Below, piece after piece: positions 25,201 to 32,682 of a DNA stretch of 64,000 bases; the stretch's first letter is position 1, and every line of letters starts with the position of its first letter. The stretch is from positions 62,001 through 126,000 of the forward strand of contig NZ_JDUI01000008.1 in NCBI RefSeq assembly GCF_000771405.1, given 5' to 3'. This DNA comes from Bifidobacterium pullorum DSM 20433. Its GTDB lineage: Bacteria > Actinomycetota > Actinomycetes > Actinomycetales > Bifidobacteriaceae. A program made the position numbers and the translations under genes. The notes under the pieces are model-generated. The model was given only the letters and a program-made list of their open reading frames with translations, was not told the DNA's origin and searched no databases.

Positions 25201-27027
25201 CTCGTAGTGCATGCGGGCGGTCAGGGCCGCGCCGTACGCGCCCATCAGGCCCGCGATGTTCGGACGGGTCACCTCGCGTTCGGTGAGCAGCTCGAACGCG
25301 CGCAGCACGGCGTCGTTGAGGAACGTGCCGCCCTGCACGACCACCGTGTCGCCGAGCTCCCCCGAATCGCGCAGCTTGATGACCTTGTACAACGCGTTGC
25401 GCACGACCGAGTAGCACAGGCCTGCGGCGATGTCCTCGATCGAGGCGCCCTCCTTCTGCGCCTGCTTGACCGAGGAGTTCATGAACACGGTGCATCGCGA
25501 GCCGAGGTCGACCGGATGCGTGGAGTTGAGCGCGGCCTGCGTGAACTGTTCGATGGTCAGGCCCATCGACTGCGCGAAGGTCTGCAGGAACGAGCCGCAG
25601 CCGGAGGAGCAGGCCTCGTTGACGGCGATCGAGTCGATGACGCCGTCGGTGATGGCCAGATATTTCATGTCCTGACCGCCGATGTCGATGACGGCGGTGA
25701 CGCCCGGGCTGACCATTTCGGCGCCGCGGTAGTGCGCCATCGTCTCGACCACGCCCTCGTCCAGATGCAGACCGGTGGTGATCAGACCCTCGCCGTAACC
25801 GGTGGCGCAGGACCGCGCGATCCACGCGCCTTCGGGCAGCTGCGCCTGGATGCGCTTGACGATGTCGATGGCGGCGGTCAGCGGGCTGCCGTCGTTCGTG
25901 GCGTAGCTGGACCAGACGATTTCACGGTCGTCGTTGACGAGCGTGGCCTTGATGGTGGTCGAGCCGGCGTCGATGCCGAGGAAGTGCGGGCCGGAGGCCC
26001 CTTCGAGCGTGCCGATGTGCACATGCTCGCGATGATGGCGTTCATTGAAGGCCTCGCGGTCGGCTTCGGTCGGGAACAGCGGGGGCATCGTCGGGGTGTT
26101 GACCGGCAGATGCTCTAATTCGTCCAGCCTGGACAGGATGTCGGTGCAGGTGCGGGCCTCGTAGTGCTCGTCGGTGTCGAGCTTCTCCGGCTGCCCGGCC
26201 AGCAGCGCGGCGCCGAACGCCACATACAGGTGGGCGTCGGTCGGCACGATGAATTCGTCGACCTTGCCTTCGAGCGCGCGGTGGAAGGCCTCGCGCAGCT
26301 CGGACATGAAGAACAGCGGGCCGCCCAGGAAGATGACGGTGCCATGGATCGGACGGCCGGAGGCCAGACCGGCGATGGTCTGGGTGGCGACGGCGGTGAA
26401 GATCGAGGCCGCCAGGTCCGGCTTGGCTGCACCGTCGTTGATCAGCGGCTGCAGGTCGGTTTTGGCGAACACGCCGCACCGCGAGGCGATCGGATACAGC
26501 GTGGTGTAGTGCTTGGCCATCTCGTTGAGGCCTTCGGCGTCGGTGTCGAGCAGCGTGGACATCTGGTCGATGAACGCGCCGGTGCCGCCCGCGCAGGAGC
26601 CGTTCATACGCTGTTCCGGAGTCGGCTTCAGATAGGTGATCTTGGCGTCCTCGCCGCCGAGTTCGATGATGACGTCGGCCTGCGGGTATTCGGCGTCGAT
26701 CGCCTCGGTCTCGGCGATGACCTCCTGGATGAACGGCACATGCAGGTTGTCGGCGAGCGCCAGGCCGCCGGAACCGGTGATGGCGAGACGGATCGGTTCA
26801 TCGCCGCGTCCCTCCTCCACAAGCCTGGTGTGGATGTCCTTCAGCAGGCCCGCCACGGTGGCGCGCACGTTGGCGTGGTGGCGGCGGTAGTCGGAGAACA
26901 GCGTGGCGTCAAGCGCATCGGCCTGGTCGAGCACCACGGCCTTCACCGTGGTCGAACCGATGTCGAGACCCACGCGCAACGGCTTCATATCACGGTTCTC
27001 GACCACGGTATTCGCTGTATCCACCAT
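22222..27027 (-). CDS. 2-hydroxyacyl-CoA dehydratase activase fusion (BadF/HgdC-type, DUF2229)
   Basis: 1601 residues. Two tandem ASKHA ATPase domains: the first starts GLDIGSTTVKAV and has NGSCAGGTGAF near residue 146; the second starts GIDAGSTTIKAT near 348 and has EACSSGCGSF near 468. The Cys residues of these loops hold the 4Fe-4S cluster in known activases. Next come a CKLCQNHC cysteine cluster (about 630), a DUF2229 region with repeated Cys, and a dehydratase-like C-terminal part. An Ala-rich charged linker occupies about 1045-1110. ATP-driven electron transfer to a radical dehydratase is the family role. No separate dehydratase genes are nearby, so the partner and substrate are unknown. 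GAAGAGG precedes the ATG. Confidence 0.88.
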   Translation of the reverse strand: MVDTANTVVENRDMKPLRVGLDIGSTTVKAVVLDQADALDATLFSDYRRHHANVRATVAGLLKDIHTRLVEEGRGDEPIRLAITGSGGLALADNLHVPFIQEVIAETEAIDAEYPQADVIIELGGEDAKITYLKPTPEQRMNGSCAGGTGAFIDQMSTLLDTDAEGLNEMAKHYTTLYPIASRCGVFAKTDLQPLINDGAAKPDLAASIFTAVATQTIAGLASGRPIHGTVIFLGGPLFFMSELREAFHRALEGKVDEFIVPTDAHLYVAFGAALLAGQPEKLDTDEHYEARTCTDILSRLDELEHLPVNTPTMPPLFPTEADREAFNERHHREHVHIGTLEGASGPHFLGIDAGSTTIKATLVNDDREIVWSSYATNDGSPLTAAIDIVKRIQAQLPEGAWIARSCATGYGEGLITTGLHLDEGVVETMAHYRGAEMVSPGVTAVIDIGGQDMKYLAITDGVIDSIAVNEACSSGCGSFLQTFAQSMGLTIEQFTQAALNSTHPVDLGSRCTVFMNSSVKQAQKEGASIEDIAAGLCYSVVRNALYKVIKLRDSGELGDTVVVQGGTFLNDAVLRAFELLTEREVTRPNIAGLMGAYGAALTARMHYEDGAQSTILKGEELDNLTMTSTRDVCKLCQNHCKLTITTFADGSRYVTGNRCERGGDAKKQRSDRPNLYDYKYKRCFAYRRLTDKKATRGEIGIPRVLNMYENYPFWFTLLTSLGFKVVISGRSSHELFETGIESIASENICYPAKLVHGHIKWLLDKGVKTIFYPCVSFEENLVENTDNHYNCPVVANYPVVIGANMPELRAEGVRYMRPYVNLANHELMVERIVEEFAWANVTREEAEEAVKAAYAEDKVFKYDVQQEGLRALAYMKEHDCRGIVLAGRPYHIDPEINHGIPETICSLGMVVLSEDSICELQPGEKLHLSDYLSEGEEDPRKRNANGFRHVEDRKVTKMPLRVTNQWAYHSRLYAAANFVASYPGLELVQLNSFGCGLDAITTDQVAEILADKADVYTMLKIDEVSNLGAAKIRLRSLKAAVEERESNAARAAAAEDEGVKSERSAASDDELKAAQDAVESAKAQLAAAEAALAAAQQPKAGEFRKTGSEAPTPGRQVMLDAVMRDNPKLTQAVKDAARQAAAGQGKKGAHNSATLTRYANKIPFGKSMKKDYTIVAPQMSPIHFSLVESVIRSAGYKFDILEHASREDVEVGLKYVNNDACYPAIMVIGQLIDAILEGKYDPDKVALAITQTGGMCRATNYFGLIRKALVDAGYPQIPVIAISTQGLEDNPGFQPTPQLIHRALKALIIGDLLMKCLYRVRPYEVEPGSANALYRQWDTIVRETIEHHGRSKTAAKVLGKGFLPYPALVKEIVKSFDALPLKDVPRKVRVGVVGEILVKYHPDANNHVVDVIESQDCEAVVPGIMEFMTTKPYISEWNEHYLGKGGNPVTYGIMRWGLDRYLNPVRAAIDLAHGKFQQDEPMPELVKKAASVTSVGVQAGEGWLLTAEILELIEQGCPNVICAQPFACLPNHVTGRGMFGKIRRLYPQANIVSIDYDPGASEANQLNRIKLMISAAKKAHAAGLDAPVKGARSDDMDTAD

Positions 27028-27208
27028 GTATACCTCTTCGACTCGGTGCCGGGGCGGTGCCGGTCAGGACATCGCATGCGCCCGGTTGCTCATACTGTAA
27101 TATAGTCGGGGACCAGTCCAAATGGGGCCCGGACCGCCCATATTGTCGTTCGGCGAGCGTATTCGGTCACATCGCCCCGGAATGCCCCACTCATTGCCCC
27201 CACGGCCA

Positions 27209-27214
27209 TATACT
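27209..27214 (+). promoter_or_regulatory. -10 box close to the mutarotase start
   Basis: TATACT, then 7 bases, then ATG at 27222. The AAGG in between could be a weak ribosome site, but the spacing fits a leaderless message. Confidence 0.5.
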
Positions 27215-27221
27215 TAAGGCC

Positions 27222-28094
27222 ATGGGTACTTTTCTTCTTCGCGATGTGATCAACGCCGATTCCTCCGCCTCCATCAGTGACTACGGCGCCCACGTACTGA
27301 CATGGGCGCCCGTGGGCCAATCCCCCGTCATATGGCGTCCCGCCGCCATCCAGCTGCGTGAGGGCACCGCCATCCGCGGTGGTGTGCCGATCATCTTCCC
27401 CTGGTTCAACACCGGTTGGGATGATGGACGCCCCGTGTCCAAGAAGCCGAAGCACGGGTTCGGCCGCGTCTCGTTCTGGACGTATGACGAGACCGCCGCG
27501 ACCGACAGCCATATCCGTTATACGCTGGATTCCGCCGATTTCGACGATGCCCTGCTGGCGCAGCTGCATTCGGGCGACCATCCCCGATTCCACGCAACCT
27601 ACGACATCGAGGTCGGCGAGCGTATCGCCATGGCGCTGACGGTGTCCAACGACGGTGACGAACCGCTCACCTATGAGGCCGCGCTGCACACGTATCTGCA
27701 TGTGGGCGACGTGGAGCGCATCGCCGTGACCGGACTGGAGGCCTGCGACTATCTGGACAACACCCGGGCCGACGTCCCCCGCTGCCCGGCGACCGGCGAA
27801 CCGATCACGTTCTCCGGCATGGTCGATCGGACGTATCTGCGCGACGCCGCATCCGACGCTCCCATCACCATCGACGATCCGACGCTGGGACGCATGATCG
27901 AGGTCGTCAACGGCGGCGCCCCGCAGACGGTGGTTTGGAATCCGGGGCAGGCGGCCGGCGATGCGATGGGCGACCTGTCCACCGGGGAATGGCGCGGATT
28001 CGTCTGCGTGGAGGCGGTGGCGCGCCTCGACCGGAGCATCGTGCTCGCGCCGGGGGAAACGCACACGCTCTCGCAGACGCTCGCCGTCCGCTGA
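27222..28094 (+). CDS. Hexose-6-phosphate mutarotase (YeaD-like aldose 1-epimerase family)
   Basis: 290 residues. Interconverts alpha and beta anomers of glucose 6-phosphate or a related hexose phosphate. Family features are RGGVPIIFPWF near 43-54, the catalytic His in ALHTYLHVGD (about 167) and the catalytic Glu in FVCVEAVA (about 268). The ATG at 27222 is where the conserved sequence begins; the frame is open further upstream across the promoter. It is convergent with the peptidase gene that follows. Stands alone in transcription. Confidence 0.88.
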   Translation: MGTFLLRDVINADSSASISDYGAHVLTWAPVGQSPVIWRPAAIQLREGTAIRGGVPIIFPWFNTGWDDGRPVSKKPKHGFGRVSFWTYDETAATDSHIRYTLDSADFDDALLAQLHSGDHPRFHATYDIEVGERIAMALTVSNDGDEPLTYEAALHTYLHVGDVERIAVTGLEACDYLDNTRADVPRCPATGEPITFSGMVDRTYLRDAASDAPITIDDPTLGRMIEVVNGGAPQTVVWNPGQAAGDAMGDLSTGEWRGFVCVEAVARLDRSIVLAPGETHTLSQTLAVR

Positions 28095-28095
28095 G

Positions 28096-28110
28096 CGCGG
28101 GCATCCCGCG
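28096..28110. terminator. Small hairpin between convergent genes
   Basis: CGCGGG-CAT-CCCGCG directly after the mutarotase stop codon. Short stem without U-tract, so a weak candidate for a shared terminator. Confidence 0.35.
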
Positions 28111-28152
28111 TACAGGGACGATCGCCCTGATTCATGGCGCAGTCGTCCGCCC

Positions 28153-28977
28153 TCAGTCGATGACGGGGGCGGATGACACGATCATCGCGCGTTCGCCCAA
28201 TTCGGAGAACCCGTGCATGAACGTGTCGCGGGGCACCCGCTGCGCCTTGTCCTCCAACGGGTCGTTGATGAGGAAAGAGTCCTCGTCATACCCGACGATG
28301 AGCACGCAATGCAGGTTGTGGTAGGGGTGGAACGTCTCGGAGTCCAGGACCGTCGACCACTCGTCGTCATCGTATGCCACGTCCTCATATGATTTGGTGA
28401 CCCAGACCACCACCGGCACGCGCCGCGCCACCAGTTCGACCAGCCCCTCCTCGTCGATGCCGCTGACGTCCGCCGCCCGCAACGTGGACTCCTGGTCCTT
28501 CAGGTAGGATTCGGCCGTGTCGATCAGGCCCGGCACCAGGATGTAGTATCCGCTGCGGTCGCCGGGATTGCCGATGTACGTGGTCTCGGGGTCGGGGGCC
28601 ACCGCTTGGCCGTCGCGCCATATCACGTCACCTCGCGGCATGTGGTCGTAGGCGATGTCCATCTTGTCGGCGTCGAATCCCAGATACTGCAGCAGCATTG
28701 TGAGCGAGGTCGCCTCGCAGCCGTTCGGCAGTTCGGGATTCTGCGCGATCAGGGGGACGTCCAGCTCCATCCGTTCCGGCATCTTCGTCTTGAACTGCGG
28801 CCGATGCCAGGACCAGCGGCTGCTGGCGCGGTACCCGTCGCCCAATTCGATGACGCCGACGGAATCATCCACGGCATCCTCCCTCTCGCCCATCCGAATC
28901 GGGGCGACGGCGAATGCGAGCAGCAGCAGGCCGGTCAGGCATGCCGCGACCGCGCGCATCACCGCCCTACGCCTCAT
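28153..28977 (-). CDS. Exported C39-like papain-fold peptidase
   Basis: 274 residues. The N-terminal 27 residues form a signal or anchor helix (ACLTGLLLLAFAVAPI after Arg residues). The catalytic Cys lies in LPNGCEATSL near residue 88 and the His in NLHCVLIVGY near 227, followed by the Asp of INDPL. This is the pattern of C39-family-2 proteins in Gram-positive bacteria. No bacteriocin or ABC gene lies beside it, so it is probably a cell-surface peptidase of unknown substrate rather than a leader peptidase. GGAG precedes the ATG. Confidence 0.8.
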   Translation of the reverse strand: MRRRAVMRAVAACLTGLLLLAFAVAPIRMGEREDAVDDSVGVIELGDGYRASSRWSWHRPQFKTKMPERMELDVPLIAQNPELPNGCEATSLTMLLQYLGFDADKMDIAYDHMPRGDVIWRDGQAVAPDPETTYIGNPGDRSGYYILVPGLIDTAESYLKDQESTLRAADVSGIDEEGLVELVARRVPVVVWVTKSYEDVAYDDDEWSTVLDSETFHPYHNLHCVLIVGYDEDSFLINDPLEDKAQRVPRDTFMHGFSELGERAMIVSSAPVID

Positions 28978-29065
28978 GCCGATCTCCGTTCACTGGCCGT
29001 CATTCGTTCCGGCACTATAGTACCGGCAATGGTTCCGGGGCCTGGAATGTCCGGCGAGGCAACGG

Positions 29066-29791
29066 TCACGAGGCTTGCTGGCCTTCGCCGGCCTCGCGGT
29101 CCTTGAGGTAGATCTCGGGGATGTCGCGCTCCTGGTCGTGCAGCTTGGCCCAGATGACGGGTTCGCCGGAGGCCAGGGACTTGGGCACGTCCAGGATGCG
29201 CTGGTTGGAGCTGCCGCGGAACTGCAGCAGCGAATCCTTCAGCGTGGTGATGAAGCGGCCGTCCACGAGCACGTCGATCAGCTCCAGCAGCTCGCGTTTG
29301 TCCGGCGTCTCGCCGAGGCGCATGAGCTCCTCCCAGGTGTAGCCGGTCCACGACCAGATGTCCTTGCCATGGCCGAACTCCTCGCGGATGCGGCGCGACA
29401 GCGGGATGAGCACCGGGGTGGCCAGCAGGGGCTCACCGCCCAGGAACGTGATGCCCTGCACGTAGTCGGGCTTGAGGTCCTCGATGATTTTGTCCTCCAA
29501 CGCCTGCGTGTATTCGTGGCCGGCCTGGAAGTCCCAGATCGAGGCGTTGAAGCAGTCGACGCAGTGGAACGGGCAGCCGGAGACGTACAGGGAGTTGCGC
29601 ACGCCTTCGCCGTCGGTGACGATGAAGGTCTTGTAGTCCGCGATCATGCGCCTGGACATGCGCCGGCCGTCCCACTGGCCCGCCTTCGGATCGTTGGACA
29701 GACCGCCGGACGGCACGGAGGGGCCGCGTCCGCTCTCCCCCGCCGCGAAATCGTGACGGGTGGGCTCGCCCACCCTGCGGAATTCGGACAT
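29066..29791 (-). CDS. nrdG: Anaerobic ribonucleotide reductase activating protein
   Basis: Radical-SAM enzyme that installs the glycyl radical on NrdD. CPFHCVDC (CxxxCxxC) binds the 4Fe-4S cluster, followed by GGEPL for SAM binding. 241 residues; the first 45 or so before MIADYKTFIV are an extra N-terminal stretch compared with short NrdG proteins. ATG at 29791 is preceded by AAGGAGG with 4-base spacing; an adjacent ATG at 29794 is possible but very close. It lies 85 bp behind nrdD on the same strand. Confidence 0.93.
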   Translation of the reverse strand: MSEFRRVGEPTRHDFAAGESGRGPSVPSGGLSNDPKAGQWDGRRMSRRMIADYKTFIVTDGEGVRNSLYVSGCPFHCVDCFNASIWDFQAGHEYTQALEDKIIEDLKPDYVQGITFLGGEPLLATPVLIPLSRRIREEFGHGKDIWSWTGYTWEELMRLGETPDKRELLELIDVLVDGRFITTLKDSLLQFRGSSNQRILDVPKSLASGEPVIWAKLHDQERDIPEIYLKDREAGEGQQAS

Positions 29792-29811
29792 CATGCCTCC
29801 TTATACGACGA

Positions 29812-29831
29812 CCTCCCTCTGGCGAGGGAGG
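29812..29831 (-). terminator. Intercistronic hairpin between nrdD and nrdG
   Basis: CCTCCCTC-TGGC-GAGGGAGG, 8-bp perfect stem with a 4-base loop, just upstream of the nrdG ribosome site. A weaker CCCCTC/GAGGGG pair follows at 29854-29868. It may lower nrdG expression relative to nrdD by partial termination or RNA processing. Confidence 0.45.
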
Positions 29832-29876
29832 CGACGTCTGGCGATGGTGAGTCCCCTCGGAGGGGGGGTGGTCGGA

Positions 29877-32261
29877 CTACTTGGTCTCCTCGAACCACTC
29901 GCGGGTCTCGCCGTCGGCGAGTGTGACGCGACCGGTTTCGCCGCTCATGTGCTTGACGCGGTGCGAGATCTCCTCATGACGGCCATGCACCATCGGGCGC
30001 TGCACCGGATTGCCCAGGTAACCGCAGGTGCGCTTGGTCACGTTGCACTTGTCCGGGTCGGAATTGCCGCACTCCGGGCACTTGAAGCCCGCGTCGGTGG
30101 GCTCGAAGTCGCCCTGGAACCCGCACACGAAGCAGTGGTCGATCGGGGTGTTGGTGCCCAGATAGCCGATGCCGATGTTGTAGGCGTAATCCCACACGGC
30201 CTCGAGCGCCTTCGGATTGTCCTGCAGGCACGGGTACTCGCAGTAGTTGATGAAGCCGCCGGAGGCGTAGTACGGGAAGTCCTTCTCGAAGGTGAGCTTC
30301 TCCATCGGGGTGGGCTGCAGCCACACCGGGTAGTGGAAGGAGTTGGTGTAGAAGTCGTGGTCGGTCACGCCTTCGATCACGCCGTACTTCTCCTTGTCCA
30401 TGCGGTTGAAGCGGTCGGTCAGCGATTCAGCCGGCGTGGAATACACCGAGTAGTGGTAGCCCTCAACGGCGCTCCACTGCTTGCACAGCTCGTTCATGCG
30501 CTTGACGATGGACAGCGCGAACTCCTTGCCTTCCGGATCCCAGCCGTGGTCGCGGATCCAGTTCTTACCGTAGAACACGGCCGTGGTCTCGGCCAGGCCG
30601 ATGTAGCCCAGCGACACGGTGGCGCGCTCGTTCTTGAACAGCGTGTCCACGTTGTCGTTCGCACCGAGACGGCCGAAGGCGCCGTAGCGGAACAGGGTGG
30701 GCGCGTTGACCGGCGTGGCCTGCTTGCAGCGCATGATGCGGAACTGCAGGGCCTGATGCGCGATCTCCATGCGCTCATTGAACAGCTTCCAGAAACGGTC
30801 CTTGTCGCCGTGGGATTCGATGGCGATGCGCGGCACGTTGACCGTGACCACACCCAGGTTCATGCGGCCGTCCTCCACATCCTCGCCGGTCTCGGGATCG
30901 GCCCAGGCCTGCAGGAAGGAACGGCAGCCCATCGGCGCCTTGAAGCTGCCGGTGATCTTGACGATGTTCTCGTAGAACACCACATCCGGGTACATGCGCT
31001 TGGTGGCGGATTCGAGCGCCAGCTGCTTCAGGTCGTAGTTTGGGTCCCCCGGGTCGGCGTTCACACCGTGCTTGATCGTGAACACGAGCTTCGGGAAGAT
31101 GGCCGTATGGTGCTCCTTGCCCAGGCCGCGGATGCGGTTGAGCAGGATGGCGCGCTGGATCTCGCGGGAGAACCAGTCGGTGCCCAGACCGAAGCCGATG
31201 GTCACGAACGGGGTCTGGCCGTTGGAGACGCGGTTGGAGTTGATCTGGTACTCCATGGTCTGCATGGCGTCGTAGATGGCCTTGCGGGTGCGGATCTTGG
31301 CCAGGATCTCACGCTCCTGCTCCAGTTCGTCGACGTCGTCATGGAACGGGGTATCCATTGGCAGCGGTTCACGGCTGCCGAAATGCAGCTTCTTCGGCTC
31401 GTTGGCCTTGGCGCGCTCCACCTGGGCGCGGGCGAATTCCACCGGCATGCCGTCGGGGATGGTCTCGCGGGCCTCGTCCAGGAACTTCTCGTAGTCCTTC
31501 TTGGCGTAGGTGGCCAGATGCTCGTCGGCGCGGTTGGCGGTCTGGCCGCCGTACTGGCTGGAGGCCACGTCCTTCATGATCTGGGTAATCTGGGTGGCGG
31601 CGATGGCGATGGACTTGGGGCTGGCCATCGGGGCGTTGCCCAGCGTGAAGCCGTTGGCGAGCATATCCCAGAAGTTCGGCAGCGAGCAGTTGGACTGCGC
31701 GGTGAACGGCGAATAGTCGGCGTCATGGAAGTGGATGTCGCCCTTCATGTGCGCGTTCGACACCGCCGGCGGCAGCATGGTGAACGCGGCGGCCTTGGAC
31801 ACGGCACCGGCCAGCAGGTCGCGCTGGGTGGCGTAGACGTTGGAGTCCTTGTTCGCGTTCTCATGGATCAGGCTCGGATCCTGGTTGATGAAGCGGGAGA
31901 CGGCCTCGTTGACGTCGGTGGCCTTGGCGCGCTCGATGTCGCGGTCCAGACGGTAGCTGGTGTAGGCGCGGGCCACGTCATACAGGTGGTTCTCGATCAG
32001 CCCGTGCTCGACGAGGTTCTGGATGTCCTCGATCTTGGCGGGGCCTGCGTAGCGCAGCTTGATCTCCCCCTCGATCTGGTCGGCGATGCCACGGATCAGG
32101 TCCTCCTGCTGCGGGCCCACCTGCTTGCCGAGGTCGGAGAAGGCGGCCTTGATGGCGTTGATGATGTTGGCCGCGTCGAAATCCACGATACGGCCGTCAC
32201 GCTTCTCCACCAGCACGGACGAGGTGGCGGTCTGCGTCGCCTCCAGCACCTGGCTCTCCAT
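29877..32261 (-). CDS. nrdD: Anaerobic ribonucleoside-triphosphate reductase
   Basis: 794 residues, class III reductase that makes dNTPs without oxygen. The N-terminal ATP-cone covers about residues 15-110 (VEKRDGRIVDFDAANIINAI). The C-terminus has the zinc site CFVCGF...CPECG and the glycyl-radical loop KRTCGYLGNP. Start ATG at 32261 is preceded by a GAAGGAGTGAGCG ribosome site. Two NrdR boxes and a striking hairpin lie upstream. Cotranscribed with nrdG. Fits an obligate anaerobe. Confidence 0.96.
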   Translation of the reverse strand: MESQVLEATQTATSSVLVEKRDGRIVDFDAANIINAIKAAFSDLGKQVGPQQEDLIRGIADQIEGEIKLRYAGPAKIEDIQNLVEHGLIENHLYDVARAYTSYRLDRDIERAKATDVNEAVSRFINQDPSLIHENANKDSNVYATQRDLLAGAVSKAAAFTMLPPAVSNAHMKGDIHFHDADYSPFTAQSNCSLPNFWDMLANGFTLGNAPMASPKSIAIAATQITQIMKDVASSQYGGQTANRADEHLATYAKKDYEKFLDEARETIPDGMPVEFARAQVERAKANEPKKLHFGSREPLPMDTPFHDDVDELEQEREILAKIRTRKAIYDAMQTMEYQINSNRVSNGQTPFVTIGFGLGTDWFSREIQRAILLNRIRGLGKEHHTAIFPKLVFTIKHGVNADPGDPNYDLKQLALESATKRMYPDVVFYENIVKITGSFKAPMGCRSFLQAWADPETGEDVEDGRMNLGVVTVNVPRIAIESHGDKDRFWKLFNERMEIAHQALQFRIMRCKQATPVNAPTLFRYGAFGRLGANDNVDTLFKNERATVSLGYIGLAETTAVFYGKNWIRDHGWDPEGKEFALSIVKRMNELCKQWSAVEGYHYSVYSTPAESLTDRFNRMDKEKYGVIEGVTDHDFYTNSFHYPVWLQPTPMEKLTFEKDFPYYASGGFINYCEYPCLQDNPKALEAVWDYAYNIGIGYLGTNTPIDHCFVCGFQGDFEPTDAGFKCPECGNSDPDKCNVTKRTCGYLGNPVQRPMVHGRHEEISHRVKHMSGETGRVTLADGETREWFEETK

Positions 32262-32361
32262 GGTCGCTCACTCCTTCATCGCCGGCTCTCCCGGCACCGC
32301 GGCGATGGATGCATCACGCCATCACATCGCCGCATGTTCATTGCTTCGTCTTAGGCCTCAC

Positions 32362-32408
32362 CGAGTGTAATTCCCCTGCCGGATGACAGGGGAATTACAC
32401 TCGTGTAA
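32362..32408 (-). promoter_or_regulatory. Large perfect hairpin in the nrdD leader
   Basis: CGAGTGTAATTCCCCTG (32362-32378) and CAGGGGAATTACACTCG (32387-32403) pair over 17 bp with an 8-base loop. The right arm also belongs to a second palindrome TTACACTCGTGTAA (32395-32408), so two structures compete. It lies 101 bp before the nrdD start and downstream of the NrdR boxes. There is no U-tract on either strand. Confidence 0.7.
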
Positions 32409-32441
32409 CTTCTTGGCTTACTAGACTCTACGACAACCCCA

Positions 32442-32488
32442 CCCCGATATCTAGTAGCGCCACGCCGCGCCGACACTAGATATAGTGA
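32442..32488. promoter_or_regulatory. Pair of NrdR boxes upstream of nrdD
   Basis: ACACTAGATATAGTGA (32473-32488) differs from the NrdR consensus ACACTATATATAGTGT at two positions. A weaker second box CCCCGATATCTAGTAG (32442-32457) has its centre exactly 31 bp away, the three-turn spacing known for NrdR box pairs. NrdR represses ribonucleotide reductase genes; its own gene is not in the window. The remaining 194 bp up to xseA show nothing else. Confidence 0.8.
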
Positions 32489-32682
32489 TGAATGGCGGAA
32501 TACCGCCAAAATCACAATTGTGTTATTTAGGTAACATTTCGGGGTACACCCCTGCTCCGCGCCGGAATCCCGCCCCTGAGCGGAGTGTCGGCGGCAGGAC
32601 TCGCCGGAGGGCGGTCAGCGTGTCGCGGCTCCCGGGTCACGCACCGTCCCGCTTGTCCGTTCCGTGGGGGAATCTTGAGGGC

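Noticed and set aside
22159..26118. 1319-codon open frame on the plus strand
   Set aside because: Antisense to the dehydratase activase; composition is typical of a shadow frame (His, Val, Asp, Arg-rich) with no domain.
29760..32354. 864-codon plus-strand frame over nrdD
   Set aside because: Shadow of nrdD; no start signal and no recognisable domain.
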